A stretch of DNA of 64,000 nucleotides, from assembly GCA_033807775.1 (NCBI GenBank), contig CM066327.1, forward strand, positions 93,270,295-93,334,294, read 5' to 3'. Position 1 is the first letter of the stretch, and every line of letters begins with the position of its first letter. The notes under the pieces are model-generated. The model did not search any database. It was not told the origin of the DNA and worked only from the letters and a program-made list of their open reading frames with translations. Source of the stretch: Saussurea involucrata (lineage: Eukaryota > Streptophyta > Magnoliopsida > Asterales > Asteraceae). This document shows positions 1 to 9,914 of this stretch, in pieces. Made by a program: the position numbers and the translations under genes.

Positions 1-604
1 TGTGTATGAGAGAGTGTAATGCTAAATAGGTTTGACGATATAAAGCATAAGCATGAAACTCAGATTCTTCGTTAAGTTCTTAAGATTGTTAAGGAAGATC
101 TCAACAAGAGACTTCCTTTTATACTACTCTAGGGGACCATAAAGCATGAGCTACTGTTGATTGGACGGCATGAATAGTTGTACGTGTTGTATTGCATTTA
201 ATGTCGCAGACGTCTATATTGTACTAAGCCCTATTGAGTCCATTCAGAGCTTGACGCGTGTTGAGGTTTGACAGGGAACAAAACCATGCAAGTTGATGAA
301 CGGATCCAGTAACAGTAGGAAGATATAAAATATCTTCCAAGTCTTTATCGTAAACCGCAGAGGCTATGTAAAGGGTTACAGAGGTTCTGAGGTCTGGTCT
401 TCTGTAGAGCAGTCTTCACCGTGTTCCGAGTCTTGGTCTTCTTTGGAAGTAAGACAAAGGTTATGTAGGACACCTCTGTAGCTTCTGTAGCTTCTTGACC
501 TTGATCTTTCGGAAGTGGCAGAGCCTCTGTAAGAGGCTTTCTTCACTTAGCCTATTTTTTACTACTTCTAAATACTTCTACGATTAGGAAGATTGAAGCT
601 AACA
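1..604 (-). repeat. 3' LTR of element C, left part outside the window
   Basis: Positions 8 onward match 56815 onward in C's other LTR almost base for base, until D interrupts that copy. By that alignment about 215 bp of this LTR lie left of the window, and the full LTR is about 0.82 kb. The inner end is ...GCTAACA, followed by the polypurine tract. A TATA box (TATAAAAGG on the minus strand) lies at 115-123. The stretch 355-540 is dense in CAGAGG, CTCTGTA and CTTCTGTAG motifs that recur throughout element C. Confidence 0.9.
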
Positions 605-614
605 ATCCCCCCTA
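605..614 (-). other. Polypurine tract of element C
   Basis: The minus strand reads TAGGGGGGAT directly before the LTR start TGTTAGC. A purine run in this place primes plus-strand DNA synthesis. The same site in A, B, E and F reads AGGGGGAGAT. From 615 to 785 I see no coding sequence. Confidence 0.85.
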
Positions 615-785
615 AGTAGTGAAAAATAAAAAATTAACATTGAAGTACTTTAGGCCAAGTTAGATAAGACAAAGGTTAAACAAGACCTCGAAAGTTCTTT
701 CAATCAGAAATATGCCAGAGGCATTTTACATTTGAGTATTATGAATGATAAACTGAACAAGGTTTGCAGAGATTTTGTTTGAGAA

Positions 786-3700
786 TCAGATGTTGGCGTC
801 TTTGAAATCGTTGTACCTTCTGTTGTCTCTTCCGACTTCTCTGATCTCGTTGTAGAAACTGACGCAGAGTTCTCTTAATCGAATTGTAGCATCAATCTCT
901 CTGATGAAAGCATCTGCAGCGTCTCTATCCATTTTCTCGGTATCTCTGTATTTTACAAGGTTTGCTCTGAACATGTTCAGAGTACTGGTTGCGTACTTCT
1001 GACAGTCCATGGTCACAAAAAGTTTGACTTCGCCTTGTGGGTTTTGAAATACTAACCCGAACCTTGGTTCTGTAATGATTGAGTTAGGCACAGCGTCAGG
1101 TGGGCAGCGATCCTCTGGTGGTCGAAGGTTCAGATGTTTGAGACCAAGATCCTTTCCTAGCTGAAAGTCTGTCAAACTGGAGATCAGAAGCCTTTCCCTC
1201 ATTGCTTTTCTCAACACTTGATAGGCTCTGGTGTTTGGCTCTGTGTTGTAGTTGTCATTCGTCCATTGCAGAAGCTCAGGTAGATCATAGGGATTCAGAT
1301 TCCTTAGGTCAGCATCAGCGAAGGTGGTTTCTGAGTTGTTTACCCTTCTTACTCTATAAAGATTATACCTGACCCATGGATAGGTTCTTGTAAAGGAGTA
1401 CCTATAGAAGATTACCTTTTTGATTTTGTGGATTGAGAAGACTTCTGCTATGGATCTTGGCTTTGTTCTGTTGAAGATGTTCTCAAATTCTTCTCAGATC
1501 TTTGGATATGTGACGTGATCTGTTGGATGATTGGTCTGAAAGGGTTGTTTGTAGAGGTATTTGTATACCACTTCTTCCATTTCTTCGTATGTTGGACCAG
1601 TTGGTGGTACTTGTCTTCTGAGACTCTCCATCTATCGAACAACTTCTGCAGCTCTACCTGTTAGTGGAATGTCTGATAGAGGCTTCAATCCATATGCCCA
1701 GTCCTCTTCTTCAGGCTTTGGAGTTTGGAAGGCATCAAAGGCGCTCTTCATCAATTTCTCTGTAGGCTTGGGCAATGATTTCTTTTTCTTGGGCCCTTCT
1801 ATCAGTTTTGCCTTTCCCTTGTCTTTGGCCTTTGGAGGTTCAGAACCTGTTGCCTCTGTAGGTTTGGGTGTTGGCGCTTCTGTTGGAATGATGGTTGTTG
1901 CCTCTGTAGGTTTTGACACTTGTGTTTGTGAGGACTTTTGTGGCGTTGGTTCTGTTGGCTTGATTGGCTCTGTAACCTCTGCTGGAGGTTCTTTGGTGAC
2001 TTCTGTGAGCTCGGTTTCTGTGGATTGAGGAATGTGGAATCTTCTTGCCATTCCGAAAGATGTTGTAAACCTCTGTCTTTCTTCTGCTCTTTGCGCCATT
2101 CGTTCAGTCATTGTGTTGTGCATATTTCTTAGAACAGAAGAAGCAGAGGTCTTTGCTCTTTTTGGTTTGTGGGCAATAGACTTTCTTCTTGGGATGGATT
2201 GGGGTTTTTCTGTTGGTTTTGTAGTTGGGGAGGGAAGATCTTCTTCTGAAGAGGATGACAGATGTTAAACATCTACTCCAGACATTGTAGGGAATTCCAC
2301 AGAGGTGGGTATTTCCTCTGTGGTCTTTTGAGCTTCTGTTCCTCCGGGTTGTTGGTTTGTTGAAGGACTTTCTTCCAAGATGATTACCACAGGGGTGGTT
2401 CTTGCCTCTGTGGTCTTTTGAGCAGTTTCTGGTACATGGGTTTCTTTAGCAGTTGATTCCACAGAGATGGGTGTTGTCTCTGTGGTCTGTTGAGTTTGTT
2501 GTTGTTGGGTTTGTTTTGGAGGGGCTTGGTTGATGGGTTCTGCGGCTATTGGTGGAGCTGGATGTCCTCTGCTCGTAGCTTTCTGCCTTGTATTCTCCCC
2601 CTTAGGACCAGGGTGGTCATCATCCGAGTCATCTTGACCCTTATCAGAAGTACCCTCTGCTCTGCAAGAAGCTTTGGGTTTCTTTGGTAGTTCTGCTCCT
2701 GCGGCCATCAACTTTGCGCATACATCATCACAGAGGCCGATTAGAGTTGCAAGCTCTGCTTCTGTGTTGAAGAGCATTTTGCCGACACTTTCTCTGAACT
2801 CTTTAACGTAGTTGGCATTTGCAGTAGTGAAGGAGAGGATGACTTATGTGACCTGGTTTATCACATTCTGCCCGAGCTCTGTTAGCTGTACTCTGGTCAT
2901 GTTGTCTTTAGGCTGCATCAGCACAGTGTTGCGCATTGCTTCTTCTTGTACGTGTTTCAGGGCCTTCTGTAGATCTGCAGGTGTAATGCCCTTTGCTTTG
3001 TTGGATTGGTTGTTCATTTGTTCAAGGAAATGTTTGATTGATTCCTTGAACGCAGAAGTTGCGGCTTTCCTGAATTCTTTGGCGGCAGAAGTGGCAGTTG
3101 TTTCAGCAGAAGACTTCATCTGGGTAATGGTGGATTTCACCTCTATGGACAGATTGTCCATTTTGGTGTTCAGATTTAGTAAGGCCGTCGATGTTGTCTC
3201 TGCAAAAGATTTGAAAGAGCTTTGCAACTCTTTCATGGTTTGGTTCACAGAGGTGACAATGGTTTGGAACTCATCCCTTGATACTTGTGTGCCTGTGGTA
3301 ACCTCTGGAGGAACACATTCGTCTCCAGAGTGAGTCCCTGCTCCTGGGACACCTTTGTTCACCCTTGTTTGTACGTTGGGGGTGGAAGGATTTCCATCTG
3401 GTCTTCGAGAAGAAACAAGAGTTTCAATCTCTACAGAAGTACTGCGAAGAACAGTGTCCAAATCCACTCCAGAGGTGGGTATCGGAATGTTCTTCTGTTG
3501 ACTCGGAGACTTGTCTAGAGACTCTTCATCTTTGTGCTCACTACTTCTCTCTGAAAGAAGTTTTGGCCCTAAATTGTGCGTGGCAGAGGAAACGAATTCC
3601 TCTGTAGGGTGTTCTGGTGTGATCTGGGGCGATGAATCACGAACTATAGGTGATTCCACTGTGCTGCTTTTGTTCAATAACACCTTCTGCAGCTAGACCT

Positions 3701-5403
3701 GCGGTGTTAGAAGTGTGGGTTGCACTGGGAGGGATTTGAGGATGTGTGCCTTCTACTTCTGCGACATCTTTTTCTATCCCTTTTTCTTTTTCTCCCATTC
3801 TATCTAAAGCTTCTGTAACCTCATCTCTATTCCACTCGGCTCCTGCTTGTAGCCTAATCCTTTCCCTAGTGGCATCATCTGACATATCGATTTCTTCTAT
3901 ACATTCTTCTGAAGCTGGGCTTGGACTCCTTCTGTGGACGTTCAATCCCTGTTGGATGAAGGGGTTCTGTAGAATGTTTGGAGTTTCAGCCGATTGATCT
4001 CTGGGGGTTTGGTCATCATCTTGCAGATTTGTGTCAACGCCAGAGATAGAGAAGTTTTGTTCTTCTGTGGTGTGGTGGTCAAGTGGTGGTGCATTCCACC
4101 CAGCTGTGTTTAGGGTGTTAGCAATGTCAGGGTGTTGAAGGAAATCGTTTAAGCTACCTTGATGAGAGAATCGATCTGGGGATTGATAAGGTGATTGATA
4201 TCCCTCTTCGGCAACTTCTTGTTCTGCAGTCTCTTCCTCTGCAATTTCTTCGACCTCTTCTTCAACAACTTCTGCAGCTGCCTCTTCTGCGATGGTAACC
4301 ATTTGGAGAAGAGGGAGGGTCAGAGGAGCCAACTTCTGTGGCATGAGGAGGTGAAGGTTGAGCTTCTGTAATGCTTGTAGAGGTGCCTTCTGCAGTTTTC
4401 CTCTTCTTTGTTTTTGGGGTAGAGGCAGAGGCTTTATAAGAAGACTTCTTTCCCATGTGCTCGGCTCGTTTGGCTATAAAACTAAGTTGGATTGCCATGT
4501 GTTTTGCCAGTTTCTACTCCTTCTCTTCTGTAGAGAGGGGTTCTGCAACTATTGTTCCTAGGGGGACACCTAAACGCGGGGGTGTCACAGGGCTCGGTTT
4601 GGAGTCCTATGATCGCGTATATACTCTAACTTAAGGGTTTTGTTCTTGGCATAGCTCAGAAGATTCCTTGACAGAGGTCTGCAGTGGGTGTAGTCGTCTA
4701 TATGAGCGGTTGGGATGTTTTTGTTCATTGGGAACTGTTTGGGAGTTGGCCCTTCCATTGGCCAGTTCTGCATCATCAGCAGAGGTTCGAACATGACTCC
4801 CAATGTCCTTTGGAATTGAAGAGGCGGTAGATACTTAGGATCGTTCTCTCTTGCCTTTTTGGTGTTGTTCTTTCTGTCGATCGTATTGATGATCTCCTGC
4901 AACATGATGGTCGCGTAATCGAGTGGGAGATCGTAGTAGACCCCGTACATGATGGTTAATATCTGGTGCGAGTTGTGGTCAATGCTGCCTATCTTCCCTG
5001 TAAGGCATCTGTTGAGGATCGAAAACAAAGTGTTCCACAGAGGTGGTAGTCTGCCTCTACGGAAGTCATTTCTCTTCCTTTGGTGGGTGTTGTACCCAAG
5101 CATTTCTACAAAACGACAGAGCTCGTCGTCTGTTGGTTGTTCTGCATATGTTTTCAGTCCAAGAAGACCCCTTGTTGGTAGATTGAACTCAAGAGAAAAC
5201 ATTGTTCTATTGAACTTGAGTTCCAAATGTTCAGATTTGTCTAGCTTTGAGATGTACCCTTTGATAAGAGAATCATCTTTATCATATCGACAACTTTGCC
5301 AGAATTGGTTCAAATACCTAACAGGTATTTTCTTTGGGGTTCTTGAGAGTAAAAGAAAGAGAATATGGTTTTCCATGATGTTTAGAAGAAGGGCATGGGC
5401 TTC
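786..5403 (-). pseudogene. ORF3 of element C, main part (after insertion E)
   Basis: Third gene of the Sirevirus, between pol and the 3' LTR. It resumes at 5403, directly after E and its GCTTC duplication. Visible parts in order: an N-terminal globular domain to about 4585 (motifs FVEMLGYN, LPPLWNTLF, DYATIML), a basic NLS-like cluster KTKKRK near 4396-4417, an acidic glutamate-rich stretch (4344-3900), a coiled-coil/alanine-rich stretch (3240-2850), a long Pro/Thr/Glu low-complexity tract (2777-1640), and a C-terminal domain open from about 1485 to 786 although it has no ATG until 1217. Stops and frame changes at about 4585, 3640-3690, 2265-2280 and 1503 make it a pseudogene. I see no signal peptide or membrane helix, so the usual 'env-like' label is not supported by sequence. 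The function is unknown. The N-terminal domain resembles those of D and A/B. Confidence 0.75.
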
Positions 5404-5670
5404 TGATAAATCCCAGATCTCTAGCAATAAGATATGAATGTAGTGAGAGAGAATCTAGAGAGCAAATATGTCATCCATGTATTGATCTCAAAGGATTACA
5501 AAAGGTTTCTAAAAGATTACAAAAGCTTTCTAAAGTGTTTTTTTACAAATGAACTAGACAAGTCTATTTATACCCATGACATACAAGGTATAAAGGCATT
5601 CACAATACTGTATAGACTCATACAGTACATTGACTTTACAGTAAATCTTGAATACAATAATGCTCTAACA
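5404..5670 (-). repeat. 3' LTR of element E
   Basis: 267-bp LTR, near-identical to 7939-8206. A clear TATA box (GTATAAATAG on the minus strand) lies at 5564-5573. The polypurine tract AAGGGGGAGAT follows at 5671-5681. Confidence 0.92.
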
Positions 5671-6356
5671 ATCTCCCCCTTTGGATTCAAGATTTAAAAA
5701 ATTTAACAGTAGTCTTCAGCTCTTTGTAAAGTCAATCTTCTTCAACAGACACTTTATCAAACTATCTTCAAGTCTTGTACATGAAAACAGATCTTTACAG
5801 CTTTATCAATCTTTAACAAACAGTAACTTCTCGTATCCTTCTTGATGCAAGAACCTTAGTTCTCATATTAACTTTAAGAATCCAAAATCATCAATTCGGA
5901 TGTAGGCAGATCCAAAACCATCAATTCGGATGCTAGAGGATGCGAAATCAGCTCAATTCGGATCAAGTAGGATTCGAATTCAAGTAAGTTGGAACAAGAA
6001 GGGTCCGAAATCAGGACAATTCAAATTATGAAGGGTTCGAAATCAGGGCAATTCGAATCATGAAGGATGCGAAACCATCTATATTTTTGAACTTTTAGGT
6101 GTAAGCGCATTCCGAGAACCACTCAGAACTAAGATAACCAAATTCAGCAATATTTAGACTTCACATGATCCTTCTCCCCTGATCTTCAGTCTTTGTTCAC
6201 GAATCATTGACTTGAAAGCTCTTAGACATGAGATATCTTTGACATGAAATTGAATTAAACATTTCTCCCCCTTTTTCGATGAAACTGAGCATCATTATCA
6301 TCGAAAACCTTTTTCAATTTCAGTCGTGTCTTTGAGTATTGCTAACAATCTCCTCC
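5671..6356. other. Non-coding 3' region of element E
   Basis: There is no convincing reading frame. It begins with the polypurine tract. At 5880-6070 are diverged repeats built on ATCAATTCGGATG and TTCGAAATCA, a weaker version of the 31-bp array at 7106. The stretch 6065-6345 is shared with F. Confidence 0.6.
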
Positions 6357-6926
6357 TTACAGAATAACCTTGCTCCCCCTCAAGATAAGAATTCTGGAGC
6401 AATTTTTTTTTTTTTTCTCTTGAAGTTTCTCGATTTGATCGTGCAGACTTGAGTTGTCTTTGTCTTTCTTTGTTTCAAGACCTGCAATATAAACTTCAAG
6501 ATCAATTATTCTTTTAGTAAGTTTAGCATTTGAAGAAGAAATGTCTAAAATTTGTCTTTTCAGATTAACATTTTCTTCTTCCAATGCTTTATTTAAAATA
6601 GGAGTTGAAGAATTTGAAGCATTATCTTTAACAGGAGTTTCTGATATAGGAGATGGTTCTGATAAAATAACTTGTTGCAAAATTCCATTATTTGCCTTAG
6701 CTTTTTCAAGTGGCTTTGGAGGTGTTTTTGTTATTATGACTTGTTGCAACACTTCATTATTTGGTTTAACAGATACATGTGAATTAACAGATGTTTCTGT
6801 TATAATGACTTGTTGCAACTTTACATTTGGTTTAACAAAAACTTTTGCAATTGGAGGAATCTCCTTTTTCAGAGTTTGCTTCAAATCTTCACCACTGCTT
6901 TTAACAATAACTTGTTGTAAAACCAT
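6357..6926 (-). CDS. Coiled-coil gag-like protein of element E
   Basis: I start at the ATG at 6924-6926 (MVLQQV). The frame stays open upstream to 7166, but that part is translated AT-rich leader and repeat. The protein is about 189 residues. Its first half carries four copies of LQQVI(I/V), spaced roughly 24-31 residues apart and separated by Pro/Lys/Asn-rich linkers. Its second half is a coiled coil (LKRQILDISSSNAKLTKR) nearly identical to residues about 117-155 of the F protein at 16040-17068. No zinc knuckle, protease or polymerase is present. The role is presumably structural (particle or RNA binding), by analogy with Gag C-terminal coiled coils of Sireviruses; this is inference. A poly-A/T tract near 6403-6416 makes the C-terminus uncertain. 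Confidence 0.5.
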   Translation of the reverse strand: MVLQQVIVKSSGEDLKQTLKKEIPPIAKVFVKPNVKLQQVIITETSVNSHVSVKPNNEVLQQVIITKTPPKPLEKAKANNGILQQVILSEPSPISETPVKDNASNSSTPILNKALEEENVNLKRQILDISSSNAKLTKRIIDLEVYIAGLETKKDKDNSSLHDQIEKLQEKKKKNCSRILILRGSKVIL

Positions 6927-7105
6927 TTTGAATATTGATAGAAATTGATCGTTCAGAAGATCAAGCAGACAGTGTATGAAAATACACAAAAAAATATATA
7001 TAAAATTTTTTCTTGAAAAGCTCTTACAGTGTATGAAATACACTATAGAAAAAATTTCGGGATAAAAAATTTTCTCAAATTTTTTTTTTTTTTTTAAATT
7101 CACAA

Positions 7106-7345
7106 GAATTCGGATGAGTAAGGGTTCGAATTCAACGAATTCGGATGAAGAAGGATTCGAATTCAACGAATTCGGATGAAGAAGGATTCGAATTCACTGA
7201 ATTCGGATGAATAAGGGTTCGAATTCAATGAATTCGGATGAAGAAGGGTTCGAATTCAATGAATTCTCCTCAATTCGAATCTAACACGGTTCGAATTCTC
7301 CTCAATTCGAATCTAGCTGGGTTCGAATTCAATCAATTCGAATCC
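7106..7345. repeat. 31-bp tandem array in the E leader
   Basis: Five units with an exact 31-bp period start at 7106, 7137, 7168, 7199 and 7230. The unit core is GAATTCGGATGAAGAAGG then TTCGAATTCAA. Each unit contains the palindromes GAATTC and TTCGAA. The array decays into related half-units to about 7345. It lies between the primer site and the ORF, in the RNA leader. F has the same kind of array at 17248-17720. From 7346 to 7924 only AT-rich leader is seen. Confidence 0.9.
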
Positions 7346-7924
7346 TTCTTGAGTCGAATTCTACACTTGTATTTCCAAGAACACTCCGAATTCTTCTTTG
7401 AATGATCCGAATTCACCAAGAATGATCCGAATTCACCAAGAATGATCCGAATTCTGCACTTCGAACACGAAAATCACTAAATCAGCCATAACTTTTTCAA
7501 TTCTTGATCAATTGTTATGAAATTTGCACAGATTTGTTCGAAATTTGATTCCACACACTTTCTTAGTTAATCACAAATCCTAATTCGATCAATTTAATCG
7601 AATTTTGATCCAAAAATAGTAGAAAAAGTTTTCGAACAAAGTCCGAAATATAAAATGATCATATCTGCAAATTCTGTGCAGATTTTGGTGTTGATCCAAG
7701 AATTAAAGATGTTCAGGAATCAAATCCGAGTGCAATGATGTCAAGAATCAATCCAAAAGATCAAAAATTAAAGAAAAGATGAAATCTGGATGAATAGTAA
7801 ATGAAGAAGGGTCAGAATTCTTGATGAACAGTGATGAATAGTGATGAACACCCAATCCGAATTCTTCAGCTTTAGTGTAAAAAATCTTCAATTTGGTCTT
7901 CGATCTGCTTGAATCTTCTGTTTA

Positions 7925-7936
7925 GCTCTGATACCA
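7925..7936 (-). other. Primer-binding site of element E (tRNA-iMet)
   Basis: The minus strand reads TGGTATCAGAGC, complementary to the 3' end of plant initiator tRNA-Met, two bases from the LTR. This fixes the element's orientation. Confidence 0.92.
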
Positions 7937-7938
7937 AT

Positions 7939-8206
7939 TGATAAATCCCAGATCTCTAGCAATAAGATATGAATGTAGTGAGAGAGAATCTAGAGAGCAA
8001 ATATGTTATCCATGTATTGAGCTCAAAGGATTACAAAAGGTTTCTAAAAGATTACAAAAGCTTTATTGAAGTGTTTTTTTACAAATGAACTAGACAAGTC
8101 TATTTATACCCATGACATACAAGGTATAAAGGCATTCACAATACTGTATAGACTCATACAGTACATTGACTTTACAGTAAATCTTGAATACAATAATGCT
8201 CTAACA
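7939..8206 (-). repeat. 5' LTR of element E
   Basis: 268 bp, matching 5404-5670 with few changes. TATA box on the minus strand in the same place as in the other copy. It is followed by GCTTC, the target duplication. Confidence 0.92.
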
Positions 8207-8463
8207 GCTTCGCCGAAAGCAGTGAGTGAGGGGACCAAATAACAGTTATTGGATTTGATGGGTAGTATCTTTTCAAAGTGCTCCTTTGCGATAAAGTTTT
8301 GGAGATGGGTGGTCGGAGCAAAGTGTACTGAGTCGCAAGAATCTTCTTGTTCGGCATTTTTGGCGAGGTGGGGGTTTTCTGAATGTTCAGAATGAGCAGG
8401 GGAGAGTTCCGGTTAGTTCGCCGGAGAGTGTTTAGGGGAGATAGCTTGAGAAGATGAAGCCAT
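8207..8463 (-). pseudogene. ORF3 of element C, N-terminal part (before insertion E)
   Basis: The ATG lies at 8461-8463 and the frame runs into E's target duplication, then continues at 5403 in the same frame. The N-terminus is Ser/Pro-rich and shows no signal peptide. A TAA about 17 codons in breaks the frame; downstream the reading is open to the insertion point. The start was chosen because it lies about 95 bp below a TATA box and gives continuity with the conserved N-terminal domain. Both the stop and the E insertion make this copy non-functional. Confidence 0.65.
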
Positions 8464-8556
8464 TAGTAATGAGAATAAGATACTTGCAGGTTTTTGCAGG
8501 GTTTCGCCGGAGAAGAATGAGGGTTCGTAAAGATTTTATGAGAGGGTAAGCTTGGG

Positions 8557-8707
8557 TTTTATAAGTGGGTAAAACGGTAGAATTCGAAAGGGTAGAAATA
8601 TTTGGCAATGGATAAATATTTGGAATCCGTACTTGAGTTAGAACGATGGGTTCAACTTTCCAAACAAAAAAACGTGCCATGTACGCCCAATGAAAATGAG
8701 ACACGTA
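8557..8707 (-). promoter_or_regulatory. Candidate internal promoter for ORF3 of element C
   Basis: On the coding strand an ABRE/G-box-like TACGTGTC (8700-8707) is followed, about 140 bp on, by a canonical TATAAAA (8557-8563) about 95 bp before the ORF3 ATG. A, B and D have the same ACGTGTC plus TATA-like arrangement ahead of ORF3. Promoter function is inferred. Confidence 0.5.
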
Positions 8708-9914
8708 GGCCATGTCAGAGGATGACAGGACGTCGTGCGCGGCCCATTATTGGTAGGCGCGTGGGGTTGTTCTTAGCCACACGATTTTCACTCTCAGTAA
8801 AAGTAACCGTTACTGTTTACAGAAATGCCCAAATACCAAATTCACAGAAGCTCTGTGGTTTACAGAAGATCTGTGATTTTGAAAATCTTGGATTTTCACC
8901 CTTTTCTCATATATCTCAGTGTTATCATGACTCTGTAGGTTCTATTTTGACCAAAACATTTGTAAAAGCATTGGAGAGGATTAATAGGATTTTAGTGAAG
9001 AAATTTCGTTCACAGAGGTTTTGAGGCTCTATAGGAACTTGCAGAAACTCTGTCAGGGCCAGTAGAAGCTCTATGAGTGAAAATTTCTCATAACTAAAAA
9101 TCTATTAACAATTTTGATCATCCAAGTTTTGATTTGCATTAAGAAATGTTTTTCGGACATATTTGAAAGTTGGTGTCTGAGAAAACTGTTTTGGAAAAAG
9201 TTTTGTGCGAGAAGGTCATGGTGTGTGTATTTGTGCGTATTCGGTTTCCGAGTTAAATTTGCGATTATAGAGCAGTGTTCTGGCGGCTCTTCTGTTGAGC
9301 TCAGCAGAAGCTCTATGACCTCAAATTTCTCATAACTCAAAAATTATTAAAAGTTTTAATAATTTTATTTTTGAAATGTTGTTCCCAGTATTTTTAGGAC
9401 GTATTTGACAATTTTGTCCCAGAAAACTATTTTCAAAAACCTTTTGTACGAGACATACCTTTTGGTTCTTCTTTTCTCGGCAGTGATGTCTGACTTCTGA
9501 CGATATAGATTCATCGACACTCTTCTTTGGCTTCCCCTTGAAAGATTAACCTCTATAGATCATTTCAAGGTTTCTTTTGCTCCCCTTTGATCTAACCATT
9601 TCTGTCGATCAAGTTACTTTCTTTTGCTCCCCCTGGATCTAACCATCTCTGCAGATCAAGTAATTTCCTTCTGCTCCCCCTTCACCTATGCTTGGATCAA
9701 AATAGGATAAGTTTTGCATAGTACATAGGTCATGTTTACCAGAGGTTCTGTAGGGGTCGTCAGAGGTTCTGAGCAGACCCACAGAAGCTATGTGATTTCA
9801 AGAACTATTTAAGATTGAGAATTTACATACAGAAATAAATCAATCAAAGCAATAAATAAAGCAATATATTTATACACATATTTAAAGAAGATAAGCTATA
9901 CTTACAATGGTTTT
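8708..9914. other. Spacer between pol and ORF3 of element C
   Basis: No coding frame. It holds a diverged direct duplication: 9078-9240 resembles 9325-9460 (AAATTTCTCATAACT..., GAGAAAACT, TTTTGT.CGAGA). It is also rich in the C-specific motif family (CAGAGGTTCTG, CAGAAGCTCTGTG, CAGAAGATCTGTG). At 9530-9670 are three short repeats around TTGCTCCCC and GATCTAACCAT, giving extra purine runs on the minus strand. Confidence 0.6.

Larger units (their letters stand above)
5404..8206 (-). mobile_element. Element E: short non-autonomous copia-type LTR element in ORF3 of C
   Basis: It is flanked by a perfect 5-bp duplication GCTTC (5399-5403 and 8207-8211). Two LTRs of 267 and 268 bp begin TGATAAATCCC and end CTCTAACA on the plus strand. 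A tRNA-iMet primer site lies beside the right LTR and a polypurine tract beside the left one, so the element is on the minus strand. It has no protease, integrase or RT. Its only plausible product is a coiled-coil protein related to that of F. It must move with enzymes from another element, if it moves at all. Non-coding sequence near its polypurine tract (about 6065-6345) matches F (about 13275-13565), so E looks like a shortened relative of F. Confidence 0.92.

Noticed and set aside
1561..2268. Plus-strand open frames opposite ORF3 of C
   Set aside because: They are shadows of the Pro/Thr/Glu-rich minus-strand frame and have no recognisable domain.
7106..7345. CRISPR-like regularly spaced repeats
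   Set aside because: The units are contiguous with no unique spacers, and the DNA is plant retrotransposon leader.
8432..8713. 93-codon minus-strand frame before ORF3 of C
   Set aside because: It overlaps the promoter region in another frame, with no recognisable domain.
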